Assembly (NCBI GenBank): GCA_947169115.1
Contig: CAMVOK010000006.1
Span: 62,001 to 126,000, forward strand
Origin: an uncultured Prevotellaceae bacterium
GTDB lineage: Bacteria; Bacteroidota; Bacteroidia; Bacteroidales; Bacteroidaceae
Direction: 5' to 3'
Length of the DNA: 64,000 nucleotides
Positions 18,512 through 27,224 of this stretch are shown here, piece by piece. Below the pieces are notes generated by a model, which saw only the letters and a list, made by a program, of their open reading frames with translations, made no database searches and was not told the origin of the DNA. Position 1 is the first letter of the stretch. Each line of letters starts with the position of its first letter. Position numbers and translations under genes: made by a program.

Positions 18512-18604
18512 ATATCAATTATTGTTTATTATCGGGTACAAAGGTAGTAAATATTCATTAACTTTTCGTTCTTTTACACATTGTTTTAATGTTTTTGGTA
18601 AAAT

Positions 18605-18828
18605 GAATCAAATTTGTGTTTTCGCTCGGTTTCTTGCTCCGTTTCTCTACGCAAGCGTCCCCCTTGGGCCGAGCGGCACTATCTTTAAACTACGTTTTTA
18701 GGTACTCACGCTCGGAAAACTGCAAATTCATTTGCGTTTTCTCTCGCTTAATCGTACCTTTGACCTGCGGTCGAAGATAGGCTGCATCTCGGAAAACATC
18801 AAATAAATTTGTGTTTTCGCTCGGTTTG
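18605..18828. repeat. family C palindromes and a family B element before the MFS gene
   Basis: The 368-bp gap before the MFS gene carries three copies of a palindrome built on GAAAAC-NN-CAAAT, then ATTTG-N-GTTTTC, with CTCGG at the outer edge. They lie at about 18605-18632 (right half only), 18711-18751 and 18788-18828. Between the first two lies a family B copy (about 18632-18678, TTCTTGCTCC then CTACGCAAGCG). The segment AAATTTGTGTTTTCGCTCGG is nearly identical in the first and third copies. No ORF is supported here. Confidence 0.75.
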
Positions 18829-18839
18829 CACTATCTTTG
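18808..18839 (+). promoter_or_regulatory. promoter of the MFS transporter gene
   Basis: TTTG at 18808-18811, a 20-bp spacer and TATCTTTG at 18832-18839 match the Bacteroidota consensus exactly. The -33 box lies inside the last family C palindrome, so the repeat appears to supply part of the promoter. The start codon is at 18880. Confidence 0.75.
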
Positions 18840-18879
18840 TCATGAAAACAAGTAAAAACAAATCATACAAGCAAAAATC

Positions 18880-20493
18880 ATGACACAAATCAAAACCCTA
18901 CGTGACAGTGCCGCCATGCGGTGGACTGCCCTGCTGCTCTTGGCACTGGCCATGTTCTGCAGCTACATCTTCATGGACATCCTCTCCCCCATCAAGGACC
19001 TGATGCAAGAAACCAGAGGTTGGGACTCTACCGCCTTCGGTACCATGCAAGGCTCTGAGGTGTTCCTGAACGTATTCGTCTTCTTCCTCATCTTCGCCGG
19101 CATCATCCTGGACAAGATGGGAGTCCGCTTCACTGCCCTGCTTTCGGCAACGGTGATGCTCATCGGTGCCCTTGTCAAGTGGTATGCCATAAGCGATGCC
19201 TTCATGGGCAGCAGTCTGGATGTTTGGTTTACCAACCACCTTAACTACATACCCCTCTTCGATGAACTCGGAGTGAGTCCCTTCTATCAGGGCATGCCCT
19301 CATCAGCCAAGGTGGCTGCTGCAGGATTCATGGTATTCGGTTGCGGTGTGGAGATGGCAGGTATCACCGTGAGCCGTGGTATCGTAAAATGGTTCAAAGG
19401 CCGTGAGATGGCTCTTGCCATGGGCAGTGAAATGGCCTTGGCTCGTCTGGGCGTGGCTACCTGTATGATATTCTCCCCCTTCTTCGCCAAACTGGGCGGT
19501 CAGGTGGATGTCAGCCGCTCGGTAGCCTTCGGTGTTGTGCTGCTGTGCATTGCCCTGATGATGTGCATCGTCTATTTCTTCATGGACAAGAAACTGGACA
19601 GTCAGACGGGAGAAGCAGAGGAGTCGGACGATGAATTCAAGATTAGCGACCTGGGTACCATCCTCAGCGACTCGGGATTCTGGTTGGTGGCTCTGCTCTG
19701 TGTATTGTACTACAGCGCCATTTTCCCCTTCCAGAAGTATGCCGTGAACATGCTACAGTGTAACCTCACGCTGACAGAACCCGCAGCAGACTCCTTCTGG
19801 GCAAGCAGTTCGGTCACCATCGTCCAGTACGTAATCATGCTCATCGTAGCCGCAACAGGATTTGCCAGCAACTTCCAAAAGAAGAAGGCCATGCAATACG
19901 GACTCCTGACATTGAGCATTCTGTCTCTTGTCGCCTACTGCTACATGGGCTTCATGCGCCAGTCAGCCGAGAGCATCTTTGCCGTATTCCCCTTGCTGGC
20001 TGTGCTGATTACCCCCATCTTGGGAAGCTATGTTGACCATAAGGGAAAGGCAGCCTCCATGTTGGTGCTGGGTAGTTTACTGCTGATAGGCTGTCACCTG
20101 ACGTTTGCCTTCGTGCTGCCCCTGTTCAAGGGTTCTGCCGTAGGCGGCATCATCATCGCCTATGTCACCATTCTGGTGCTCGGAGCCTCGTTCTCCCTTG
20201 TTCCTGCATCGTTGTGGCCCAGCGTTCCCAAGTTGGTGGATGCCAAGGTCATTGGCTCGGCATACGCCCTGATATTCTGGATTCAGAACATCGGTCTGTG
20301 GCTCTTCCCCCTGCTCATCGGCAAGGTGCTGGACAAGACCAACCCTGGTGTTACAGACCCCACGCAGTTCAACTACACCGCCCCACTGGTGATGCTGGCC
20401 TCCCTGGGCATCGTTGCCCTGCTGCTCGGCCTGCTGCTGAAGGTGGTGGATAAGAAGAAGGGTCTGGGACTGGAAGAACCTAATATCAAATAA
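18880..20493 (+). CDS. major facilitator superfamily transporter
   Basis: This 537-residue integral membrane protein has about 12 hydrophobic helices, for example WTALLLLALAMFCSYIFMD, VFVFFLIFAGIILDKMG and VALLCVLYYSAIFPFQ. A cytoplasmic acidic loop (QTGEAEESDDEFKISDLG, about 245-262) separates the two halves. The motif 'GIILDKMGVRFTALLSATVM' matches MFS motif A (GxLaDrxGrk). The sequence resembles Bacteroidota MFS proteins distantly related to MFSD1; the substrate cannot be read from sequence. The gene has its own promoter, is followed by a GC hairpin, and appears monocistronic. Confidence 0.88.
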   Translation: MTQIKTLRDSAAMRWTALLLLALAMFCSYIFMDILSPIKDLMQETRGWDSTAFGTMQGSEVFLNVFVFFLIFAGIILDKMGVRFTALLSATVMLIGALVKWYAISDAFMGSSLDVWFTNHLNYIPLFDELGVSPFYQGMPSSAKVAAAGFMVFGCGVEMAGITVSRGIVKWFKGREMALAMGSEMALARLGVATCMIFSPFFAKLGGQVDVSRSVAFGVVLLCIALMMCIVYFFMDKKLDSQTGEAEESDDEFKISDLGTILSDSGFWLVALLCVLYYSAIFPFQKYAVNMLQCNLTLTEPAADSFWASSSVTIVQYVIMLIVAATGFASNFQKKKAMQYGLLTLSILSLVAYCYMGFMRQSAESIFAVFPLLAVLITPILGSYVDHKGKAASMLVLGSLLLIGCHLTFAFVLPLFKGSAVGGIIIAYVTILVLGASFSLVPASLWPSVPKLVDAKVIGSAYALIFWIQNIGLWLFPLLIGKVLDKTNPGVTDPTQFNYTAPLVMLASLGIVALLLGLLLKVVDKKKGLGLEEPNIK

Positions 20494-20507
20494 ATAGCCC
20501 ACCCCGA

Positions 20508-20524
20508 CCCTCCCGGAGGGAGGG
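20508..20524 (+). terminator. GC-rich hairpin after the MFS gene
   Basis: CCCTCCC (20508-20514), GGA, GGGAGGG (20518-20524) lies 15 bp after the stop. No U-run follows. A similar palindrome (CCCCTCCTCC / GGAGGAGGGG) occurs at 41525-41546, so it may be a REP-type unit that can also end transcription. Confidence 0.4.
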
Positions 20525-20850
20525 GACCTCAGTTAAGAGTTAAGAGTGAATAGTTAAGAGTTAAGAGTGAATAGTTAAGAGTTAAAAGTGAATAGTGAGA
20601 ATAAAGAAGAGAGAGGAGAGAAGAGAGAGAATACATTTGCTTTTCGCGAGCTATTTTGCAAGTCTAATACATTTCTTGCTCCGCGATGCTACGCAAGCGT
20701 AGGCCAAAGGCCGTCCGATTTCTTGCCCCGCTTCGCTCTACAAGCTTAACCCTAATGGGCGTCCGATTACTCTCTCCTCTCTCTTCTCTCCTCTCTCTTC
20801 TCTCCTCTAACCTTCTAAACTTCTAAACCTCTAAACCTCTAAACTTCCCT
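20525..20850. repeat. heptad tandem repeats, two family B elements and pyrimidine tract
   Basis: At 20533-20600 a 21-bp unit (GTTAAGA, GTTAAGA, GTGAATA) repeats three times, the last copy diverged. Two family B elements follow in reverse orientation, at about 20672-20719 (TTCTTGCTCCGCGATGCTAC) and 20719-20769 (ending GGGCGTCCGATTAC). A CT-rich tract (20770-20812) and TCTAAAC heptads (20813-20850) come next. No ORF is supported. Confidence 0.8.
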
Positions 20851-22452
20851 CTAAAACTTAAATCCCAGTGAGCACATGACCTGATGACGGTTCAGGTCCA
20901 CTTCGACAGGATCTATCGAAGCCCCCGAAAGCGTTGGGTTGTCGGCAGCAAAGATGCCATCGGGCGTTGTAAATGCAGTATCAAAGGCATAGAACTTAGC
21001 CGTCTGCATGCGATACTTATAAGCCAAGTCGGCATAGAATCGCTTGTGCTTGAAACCCACACCAAAGGTGAAGATGTTGGTCGCACCCAGTGTCATGTAA
21101 TCGGTGCTCGTCTGGTAATCCATGGCATAGCAATAGTTATTTCCCGTACCGTCGCCATTAGCCAGTTCGTACTGGTCGTAAGCGGCACCATCGCGGAAAC
21201 GCTTGCTCACATAGTTGTAACCAACCCTCAGTGCCACAGCATCCACGGGCTTAACCTCAAGACCAGCCTTCACGGTATGCTGACCGCGGAGAATGTTCTC
21301 GGTCATGCGGTTCATATAGTGGTCCTTGTCGTTGGAGAACGAATTGTGGTAACCATCGTCTGGCCAATCGGGATAACCCATGGCATTCTTAGCCATATTG
21401 GCATACTCGTACTCCACGCCCCAGGCCAATATCTTGTCAACCGTAGAGCCTAAGCTAAAACGGGCACGCCATGGGGTGCGCAGGGTATATTCAAGAAAAC
21501 TACTCACATTGTCACTCTTGTCAAGGTGGAAGTGAGTATCGTTCTCCAGACGATACCATGTGGGAGTCTCCACGGTCAAACCGATACGCAAAGAATTGTC
21601 TGCTATAGGACGACCAATAAAGCCCACCTTCACGTTTACGCCATAGCCACGAATCTCACGATCATTATACAGCGTATGGTTCAGACCTCCGTCACTGGCC
21701 CACTCTCCGTATTCGCTCCATGAATTGTAGTGCACATTGTCAAGACCAATCGTCAGACCCGTATAGAAACGGTCGTTTACATTGAAGGAACCATTGAAAT
21801 CGTAAGAAGCCAGGTAACCCGTCTGGTGACGGTCGTAAGCATTCTCCACACTGTTGTAACCATTGCGGTAAACACCATCCGTTCCAGGAGTGAGGTAATA
21901 GGTGTCCATGGTATTGTCGTTGAGCACTGGTGTTTTGGCCAAAGCCGCCAAGTTGTAGTCCGAAACAAAATTGTTGGTCACCAACTCTGCCACCTGATCA
22001 AGCTGGGAAAGTCCCCTCAAAGCCTGATTGTCAGCATAGAACCCCATGTTATAATTAGCCTTCTTCTGATAGTTGATGGCAAAGTTCACATACTTCACCA
22101 TATCGCCATCGAAGTTCATGTTCCATACAAACCCCAACTGGTCAAAACTGGCACGAGGCAGTTTTTCGCCATACGTGCGACTGTCTTGTGTATTCCAACC
22201 ATTAGCCTTGTTCGGGACAACAGCTCCGAAGGTCACTCCCACCTCGCTTTTACGATACAGACCTATTCCTGCAGGATTGCTGCTGATAACCGAGAGGTCG
22301 GCTCCAAGTGCTCCCATGGCTCCTCCCATACCCACATAACGGGCAGTTCCTATCACATCATCGGTTGCCGTCACACGGTCGTTGAGATAAGTATCTTGTG
22401 CCTGTGCTGAGGAAACGATAAATAATAAAATGATAAATAAATTCTTTTTCAT
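20851..22452 (-). CDS. OmpP1/FadL-family outer-membrane transport protein
   Basis: This is a probable outer-membrane barrel for hydrophobic substrates. I start at MKKNLFIILLFIVSSAQAQD (ATG 22450-22452); an ATG two codons earlier is possible. After the signal peptide comes the family's N-terminal region (GTARYVGMGGAMGALGADLS, then VISSNPAGIGLYRKSE), matching the 'NPAGI' signature of FadL/TodX proteins. The protein is 533 residues and ends in a beta strand with terminal Phe (QVMCSLGFKF), as expected for BAM-dependent insertion. The low-complexity exported protein gene lies 82 bp upstream on the same strand and may be cotranscribed. The substrate is unknown. Confidence 0.88.
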   Translation of the reverse strand: MKKNLFIILLFIVSSAQAQDTYLNDRVTATDDVIGTARYVGMGGAMGALGADLSVISSNPAGIGLYRKSEVGVTFGAVVPNKANGWNTQDSRTYGEKLPRASFDQLGFVWNMNFDGDMVKYVNFAINYQKKANYNMGFYADNQALRGLSQLDQVAELVTNNFVSDYNLAALAKTPVLNDNTMDTYYLTPGTDGVYRNGYNSVENAYDRHQTGYLASYDFNGSFNVNDRFYTGLTIGLDNVHYNSWSEYGEWASDGGLNHTLYNDREIRGYGVNVKVGFIGRPIADNSLRIGLTVETPTWYRLENDTHFHLDKSDNVSSFLEYTLRTPWRARFSLGSTVDKILAWGVEYEYANMAKNAMGYPDWPDDGYHNSFSNDKDHYMNRMTENILRGQHTVKAGLEVKPVDAVALRVGYNYVSKRFRDGAAYDQYELANGDGTGNNYCYAMDYQTSTDYMTLGATNIFTFGVGFKHKRFYADLAYKYRMQTAKFYAFDTAFTTPDGIFAADNPTLSGASIDPVEVDLNRHQVMCSLGFKF

Positions 22453-22467
22453 AGCCATATATCAATT

Positions 22468-22532
22468 ATGCATTGTGAATTGTGAATTGTGAATTATCAA
22501 TTGTAAATGGTTAAATGGTAAATGGTAAATGT
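22468..22532. repeat. heptanucleotide repeats between the low-complexity gene and the porin gene
   Basis: TTGTGAA units are followed by TTATCAA, TTGTAAA and ATGGTAA units, all in register with a 7-bp period. They fill the gap between the two genes. Confidence 0.7.
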
Positions 22533-22534
22533 AT

Positions 22535-23602
22535 TTACCTTCTTCCTCCACCTCGGCTACCGCCACCAGAGAAGCCACCTCCACGGCTACCACCGCCACC
22601 AGAGAAACTTCCGCCTCCTCGGCTACCGCCAGAGAATCCACCACCACGGCTGCCACCAGAGAAGCCACTACTGCCTCGGCTACTGCTACTGCTGGAACCC
22701 ACACTGCCACGAGTTCCACCCGAATAGTTTGATGTGCGCGAACCATTGCTTCTACTATTTGTATTCGTTACCGTAGAGCGAGAAGAACTACCATTAATGC
22801 CACGAACCACCGTGTTTCCGTTACGGCTGACTCCAGCTGTACTGTTGCGTGTGTTTATTCCACTACGGGTATTTGTCCATCCAGAACCGCGACTGCTGCC
22901 AAAAGCACTGCTGCCAGTACGTCCCGAACGAGTGGTAGTGCCTCGGGAAACACTTCCCGTACCACCTCGACCAGACATACCTGTCATAGCATATCCACGC
23001 CCGTTATATCCACGGTGGGACGGACCTCTCCATCCACCGTTATGATGGTAGCCTCCATGATGATGGTAGCCTCCATAGTAGCCACCATAGTAGCCACCCC
23101 ATCCCCAACTATAATAGGTGGGGCCATACCATCCATGATAGCCATGCCAACCACCATACCATCCCCACGGACGATAGCTCCAATAGGGAGAATAATAATA
23201 GCGGTCGTAATACCAGGGATCGTAATACCAAGGGTCGTACCAGGTATAATAGGGATAACCATAGCCATGGAAACGTGCCAGACGAGCTGAATAAACATAG
23301 TCATCCAGTTCGTCGCGTTGGTCGTCAACAATCACATATACGGTATCCCTCTCCCTTACATCCTGCTGATCGGCGGATGTGGCGGAGGTTCGAACATTGA
23401 TGCCCGTCCGTCTGTTGTATTCATCCACATCACGCAACACACCCGTATAGGTTTCCTCCTCATTGGCAACAACGGGCACTTCAGGAACACTCTTTACGGT
23501 CTTAGATTTCTTCTTCGGCACGAAATACATGTCGTCGTCCTGTGCAAAGCACATGGCTGGCAGCAGAGCCAACATCAGCCATAAAATCGTTCTTGTTTTC
23601 AT
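22535..23602 (-). CDS. exported low-complexity Gly/Tyr/Trp/Ser/Arg-rich protein
   Basis: The 355-residue protein has a signal peptide (MKTRTILWLMLALLPAMCFA), then an acidic region (about 22-110) with a conserved-looking 'RDTVYVIVDDQRDELDDYVY' segment. An aromatic block follows (about 110-190) dense in Tyr, Trp, Gly and His. The remaining ~165 residues are a Ser/Gly/Arg/Asn tail ending in repeats of SRGGGFSGG. It has no recognised enzymatic domain. The composition resembles RGG-type or glue-like disordered proteins. It is paired with the FadL-type porin, so an envelope role is likely. The repeat-rich end is read cleanly without a frameshift. Confidence 0.75.
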   Translation of the reverse strand: MKTRTILWLMLALLPAMCFAQDDDMYFVPKKKSKTVKSVPEVPVVANEEETYTGVLRDVDEYNRRTGINVRTSATSADQQDVRERDTVYVIVDDQRDELDDYVYSARLARFHGYGYPYYTWYDPWYYDPWYYDRYYYSPYWSYRPWGWYGGWHGYHGWYGPTYYSWGWGGYYGGYYGGYHHHGGYHHNGGWRGPSHRGYNGRGYAMTGMSGRGGTGSVSRGTTTRSGRTGSSAFGSSRGSGWTNTRSGINTRNSTAGVSRNGNTVVRGINGSSSRSTVTNTNSRSNGSRTSNYSGGTRGSVGSSSSSSRGSSGFSGGSRGGGFSGGSRGGGSFSGGGGSRGGGFSGGGSRGGGRR

Positions 23603-23634
23603 AACTTATTCGATTAAATACATTTTCTATGATG

Positions 23635-23664
23635 CAAAAGTACTACCTTTCCGACACAAAACAA
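23635..23664 (-). promoter_or_regulatory. promoter of the low-complexity protein/porin unit
   Basis: On the minus strand TACTTTTG (23642-23635) fits TAnnTTTG, and a TTG (23664-23662) lies 19 bp upstream. It is about 33 bp before the ATG at 23602. Confidence 0.6.
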
Positions 23665-23734
23665 GGGGAATAATCCCATTTCGTAGGGGAAAATCCCTCT
23701 GATAACATTTTTTTTTGTAATTTCGCAGTCGATT

Positions 23735-24583
23735 ATGAAATACTACGAAATACAATTCCAGATACAGCCCTACAACGAAGATGTGTGCGACGTATTGTCC
23801 TCACTGCTGGCCGACACGGGCTTTGAAACCTTTGTCCCTACGGAAACAGGCATTACAGGATATGTACAGCAGACCCTGTTTTCACAAGAAGCCACCGATG
23901 ACTTGCTAAGCAACTTCCCCATACCGGGCTACTCCATCACCTACCACTCCCAAGAGGCACCCGATGAAGACTGGAACCAAACGTGGGAAGAAGAAGGATT
24001 CCAACCCGTTAGTATAGACAATCTGGTATGCGTACATGACACGAAACACATCCCGGAAACTTCATGCCTCTACGATATTACCATAAACCCACGCATGGCA
24101 TTCGGTACGGGTACCCACCCTACAACACAACAAATACTGAGGCAACTCTGCACCATGCCGTTAGAAGGATTACGCATCATAGATGCCGGTTGCGGAACAG
24201 GAGTGCTTGGTTTCCTTTGTCTGAAACGGGGAGCCAAAGAGGTATTTGCCTACGACATCGATGAATGGAGCGTGGAGAACACCAAAATCAATGCAGCACT
24301 AAACGGAATAGGGAACATTGAAGTAAAAGAAGGGGATGCGAGCGTATTGCCACAAACGGCCGATTATGACTTGCTCATCGCCAACATCAACCGAAATATT
24401 CTACTCAACGACATGGAGCGCTTTGCGGCAGCACTAAGACCTGTCAGCCATATACTTTTAAGTGGATTCTACGACACAGATGCCCCACTGCTTATAGAAA
24501 AAGGTAAGGAACTGGGATTCTGCGTAGAGAAGCAATCCACCCAGGACGGATGGACTATGTTACTCCTCCAGCGGCTCTTCTAA
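23735..24583 (+). CDS. prmA: ribosomal protein L11 methyltransferase
   Basis: PrmA methylates ribosomal protein L11 with S-adenosylmethionine. The 282-residue protein has the short N-terminal L11-recognition domain (about 1-95), with EDWNQTWEEEGFQP joining it to the catalytic domain. The catalytic domain has NPRMAFGTGTHPTT (the PrmA signature), SAM motif I IIDAGCGTGVLGFL and the motif IV segment LLIANINRNIL. The length matches Bacteroidota homologues. Its 3' end overlaps the convergent GH25 gene by 24 bp, so the two transcripts are antisense over that span. Confidence 0.95.
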   Translation: MKYYEIQFQIQPYNEDVCDVLSSLLADTGFETFVPTETGITGYVQQTLFSQEATDDLLSNFPIPGYSITYHSQEAPDEDWNQTWEEEGFQPVSIDNLVCVHDTKHIPETSCLYDITINPRMAFGTGTHPTTQQILRQLCTMPLEGLRIIDAGCGTGVLGFLCLKRGAKEVFAYDIDEWSVENTKINAALNGIGNIEVKEGDASVLPQTADYDLLIANINRNILLNDMERFAAALRPVSHILLSGFYDTDAPLLIEKGKELGFCVEKQSTQDGWTMLLLQRLF

Positions 24584-25405
24584 ATCTGGTTGTATGGTCA
24601 GTTTCTTCAAGGCACGCATGTCGCCATTGAAAATATCAAAATCGACATAACCTCGTATGCCATCCACCTTACCACAATCGGTATATTGCCACAACACCCA
24701 GTCGCCACTGTATTTCACTTCCTTTTCATAATAATGGGCTATCCATAACGGATATTCATCAAAGACCGGAGCATTCAAGTAATCTTCCTTGAAACTCTTT
24801 CCTGTATAGATTATCGGGGCTACTCCATAAACGCTCTGCACGATTTCCAACCAGGTAAGTACATCCCTTTGAAACGCCTTCAAAGGCTTGTTTCCCCGTT
24901 TCTCTATATCGAGAATCGGAGGCAGGTCGCCCTCAAGCAAATGTACCTGATGCAGGAAATATTCGGCTTGCCGTTCGATATTAACGTCTGGAATGTAAAA
25001 GTGATAAGCACCTCTTACTAAGTTGTTTGCGCGAGCCCAATGGAAGTTGTCATTGAAATTCTCATCAAAGATGGTTGTACCCTCCGTCGCCTTGATGATA
25101 ACAAACTGAATAGGATGATTGCCTATCTTGGCATTGCGGAGTTTATCCCAGTCGATACGAGCCTGATGATGACTGATATCAATGCCCATGACATCATAGC
25201 CCGTAGGAAAATCGGGTTCGCCATATAATGCACGCCAACGGAAAGAAAGCGGTGTGACAAAAAAATTGTAGAAGATAAGTACATAAGCCACTACAATGAG
25301 AACTCCTCCAAGCAACAGTCCCCACCATGAGCGCAAACGCGAGCCGCCCGACTTCTTGCGTTTCGGGCGGCTACGCTTGGCTCGTGTCTTACGTGTATTA
25401 CTCAA
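24560..25405 (-). CDS. membrane-anchored GH25 lysozyme (muramidase)
   Basis: GH25 enzymes cleave the MurNAc-GlcNAc bond of peptidoglycan. The 281-residue protein begins with a very basic cytoplasmic segment (KTRAKRSRPKRKKSG), one membrane helix (about 30-52) and then the GH25 domain facing the periplasm. Catalytic acids lie in MGIDISHHQARIDW and in LPPILDIEKRG (Asp/Glu pair); YHFYIPDVNIERQAEYFL and WQYTD are also typical. The TM anchor instead of a cleaved signal suggests a housekeeping wall role. It overlaps prmA tail to tail and ends 24 bp after the PPi-PFK gene on the same strand. Confidence 0.93.
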   Translation of the reverse strand: MSNTRKTRAKRSRPKRKKSGGSRLRSWWGLLLGGVLIVVAYVLIFYNFFVTPLSFRWRALYGEPDFPTGYDVMGIDISHHQARIDWDKLRNAKIGNHPIQFVIIKATEGTTIFDENFNDNFHWARANNLVRGAYHFYIPDVNIERQAEYFLHQVHLLEGDLPPILDIEKRGNKPLKAFQRDVLTWLEIVQSVYGVAPIIYTGKSFKEDYLNAPVFDEYPLWIAHYYEKEVKYSGDWVLWQYTDCGKVDGIRGYVDFDIFNGDMRALKKLTIQPDLEEPLEE

Positions 25406-25429
25406 CTGAGTATTCTTCTTAACAACAGA

Positions 25430-27079
25430 TTACTTTCCTTGCTCCAGAGCCAGGGTCTTTGTGCACTGGTCACAAACCTCGGTAGGACCAAAGTACTGAA
25501 TGGGACCGGGATAGACGTAACGTGTCTGACGAGCCCATTCTTCGCGATGAGCGGCAAAGAACTTGAAGGGAGCACCATCCAGCTCAACAAGAGCCTTACG
25601 GATAACGGGCTTGTTGGCACCATTGCGACGCTCGATGTTCATCATCATCGTAATGGGCACACCTCCGGCAATCCACTCAGCGGCAGGAGCCGTAGTGTTT
25701 TTGATAACCGACATGTAACCTGTCTTGCCATTGCTAATCAGACGACTGGCATTGTAACCCAGGCTATAGCAGTAGTCGGCATCGTAGTTCGAAGGAGCTG
25801 CACAACGTCCTTCGTAACCAAAGAAGTGGTGCTGGGCACTGAACTTGCCGTTATATTTGCCTTCTGCTTTCCAAGCAGCCAGTTTCTTGGCCACCATGGC
25901 ACTCAGCAACTTCTCGGTCTCAATCAAGCTAACCTGCACGTTTCCGTGGGGGTCACGATCCAGACAGAGCTGACGCTTAACGTCGGCAGGCAGGCTCTCC
26001 AAGACAGCCTTGTTCTCAGCCGTGATGCTATTCAAGACGAAAGCAATCTGCTCATCGGCATTCTTGAACTCACGAGGCTCACCCGTTGCAGGGTCAGTCA
26101 GCACCTCATTCAACTGGGCAATCAGTTTCTTGATGGCAGGAATGAACTCTATCAAGCCCTCAGGCACAACAACGGTACCGAAGTTGTTGCCATCAGCTGC
26201 ACGCTGGGCAACAGCCTTTGCAATGTACTCAACAACATCGTCCAGTGACATCTGCTTGGCATCTACCTCCTCGCTGACGAGGCAGATATTAGGCTGGCAC
26301 TGCAGGGCACACTCCAGAGCAATGTGGCTGGCAGAGCGCCCCATCACCTTGATGAAGTGCCAGTACTTGCGAGCCGAGTTGCAGTCGCGCTGGATGTTAC
26401 CAATCAGTTCAGAGTAGGTCTTACAAGCCGTATCGAAACCGAATGAGGTCTCAATCTGCTCGTTCTTCAGGTCACCGTCAATGGTCTTGGGGCAGCCAAT
26501 CACCTGCACGCCATACTTCTTGGCTGCATAGTACTCTGCCAACACACAAGCGTTGGTATTGGAGTCGTCGCCACCAATGATAACCAAAGCCTTGATGCCC
26601 AGCTTACGCAGAATCTCGATACCGCTCTCAAACTGAGCTTCCTTCTCCAGCTTTGTACGGCCAGAACCAATAATATCGAAACCACCCGTGTTACGATACT
26701 CATCGATAAACTCGTCGGTGAACTCAACATACTTGTGGTCAACCAAGCCTCCAGGTCCCATCAGGAAACCATACAGCTTAGAATCCTTGTTCAGCGACTT
26801 CACGCCATCGTACAGACCACTAATCACGTTGTGACCACCAGGAGCCTGGCCACCAGAGAGAATGATACCGACATTGATGGCCTCCTTGTTTTCGCTCTCA
26901 GCAGGAACGAACTCAACTACCGGCATCCCGTATGTGTTGGGGAACAATGCCTTAATCTCTTCCTGGTTACCTACACTCTGGGTGGCAGCACCCTCTTTGG
27001 CCTTAACAGGTCCTTGCAGAGCCTTCGGCAACTTGGGCTGATAGGCGGCTCTTGCAATCTGCAATGCACTCTTTTCCAT
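25430..27079 (-). CDS. pfp: pyrophosphate-dependent phosphofructokinase
   Basis: The enzyme phosphorylates fructose 6-phosphate using pyrophosphate, reversibly, in glycolysis. The 549-residue length fits the long PPi-PFK clade of Bacteroidota, plants and spirochaetes. The phosphoryl-donor loop reads IILSGGQAPGGHNV, and the site that distinguishes PPi from ATP enzymes reads IIGGDDSNTNA (GGDD, not GGDG). The catalytic motif is CPKTIDGDL (the TIDGD Asp). The following MGRSASHIALECALQCQPN block is also typical. A divergent promoter region separates it from the PL11 gene; GH25 is 24 bp downstream and may be cotranscribed. Confidence 0.95.
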   Translation of the reverse strand: MEKSALQIARAAYQPKLPKALQGPVKAKEGAATQSVGNQEEIKALFPNTYGMPVVEFVPAESENKEAINVGIILSGGQAPGGHNVISGLYDGVKSLNKDSKLYGFLMGPGGLVDHKYVEFTDEFIDEYRNTGGFDIIGSGRTKLEKEAQFESGIEILRKLGIKALVIIGGDDSNTNACVLAEYYAAKKYGVQVIGCPKTIDGDLKNEQIETSFGFDTACKTYSELIGNIQRDCNSARKYWHFIKVMGRSASHIALECALQCQPNICLVSEEVDAKQMSLDDVVEYIAKAVAQRAADGNNFGTVVVPEGLIEFIPAIKKLIAQLNEVLTDPATGEPREFKNADEQIAFVLNSITAENKAVLESLPADVKRQLCLDRDPHGNVQVSLIETEKLLSAMVAKKLAAWKAEGKYNGKFSAQHHFFGYEGRCAAPSNYDADYCYSLGYNASRLISNGKTGYMSVIKNTTAPAAEWIAGGVPITMMMNIERRNGANKPVIRKALVELDGAPFKFFAAHREEWARQTRYVYPGPIQYFGPTEVCDQCTKTLALEQGK

Positions 27080-27121
27080 GTTTTTTATATTATATTTTTA
27101 AAACAATAATGCGTTTCCCTG

Positions 27122-27151
27122 CAAAGATACGACATAATTGTCAATAATCAA
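27122..27151 (-). promoter_or_regulatory. promoter of the PPi-PFK gene
   Basis: On the minus strand TATCTTTG (27129-27122) is preceded by TTG (27151-27149) with a 19-bp spacer, 43 bp before the ATG. Its -33 box is only about 7 bp from that of the divergent PL11 promoter. Confidence 0.65.
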
Positions 27152-27157
27152 TTATCA

Positions 27158-27189
27158 ATTGCCATTTTTTTATTACCTTTGTACCTTTG
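27158..27189 (+). promoter_or_regulatory. promoter of the PL11 gene
   Basis: TTG at 27159-27161, a 20-bp spacer and TACCTTTG at 27182-27189 match the consensus. A second TACCTTTG (27174-27181) lies directly before it, so two start sites 8 bp apart are possible. The ATG is at 27225. Confidence 0.6.
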
Positions 27190-27224
27190 TAAACCGAATA
27201 TAACAAATTAAACATAATAATACG

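Noticed and set aside
18842-18883. A 13-codon upstream frame (MKTSKNKSYKQKS) whose TGA overlaps the MFS start codon as ATGA
   Set aside because: The promoter places the transcript start at about 18845, so the ATG of this frame is probably not transcribed, and the peptide is Lys/Asn/Ser-rich by base composition.
20508-20524. Firm intrinsic terminator after the MFS gene
   Set aside because: The GC stem has no U-run and a similar palindrome recurs at 41,525, so I list it only at low confidence.
22515-22776. Pro-rich and Thr/Ala-rich plus-strand frames opposite the low-complexity gene
   Set aside because: They mirror the Gly/Arg/Ser codons of the minus-strand protein and lack start signals.
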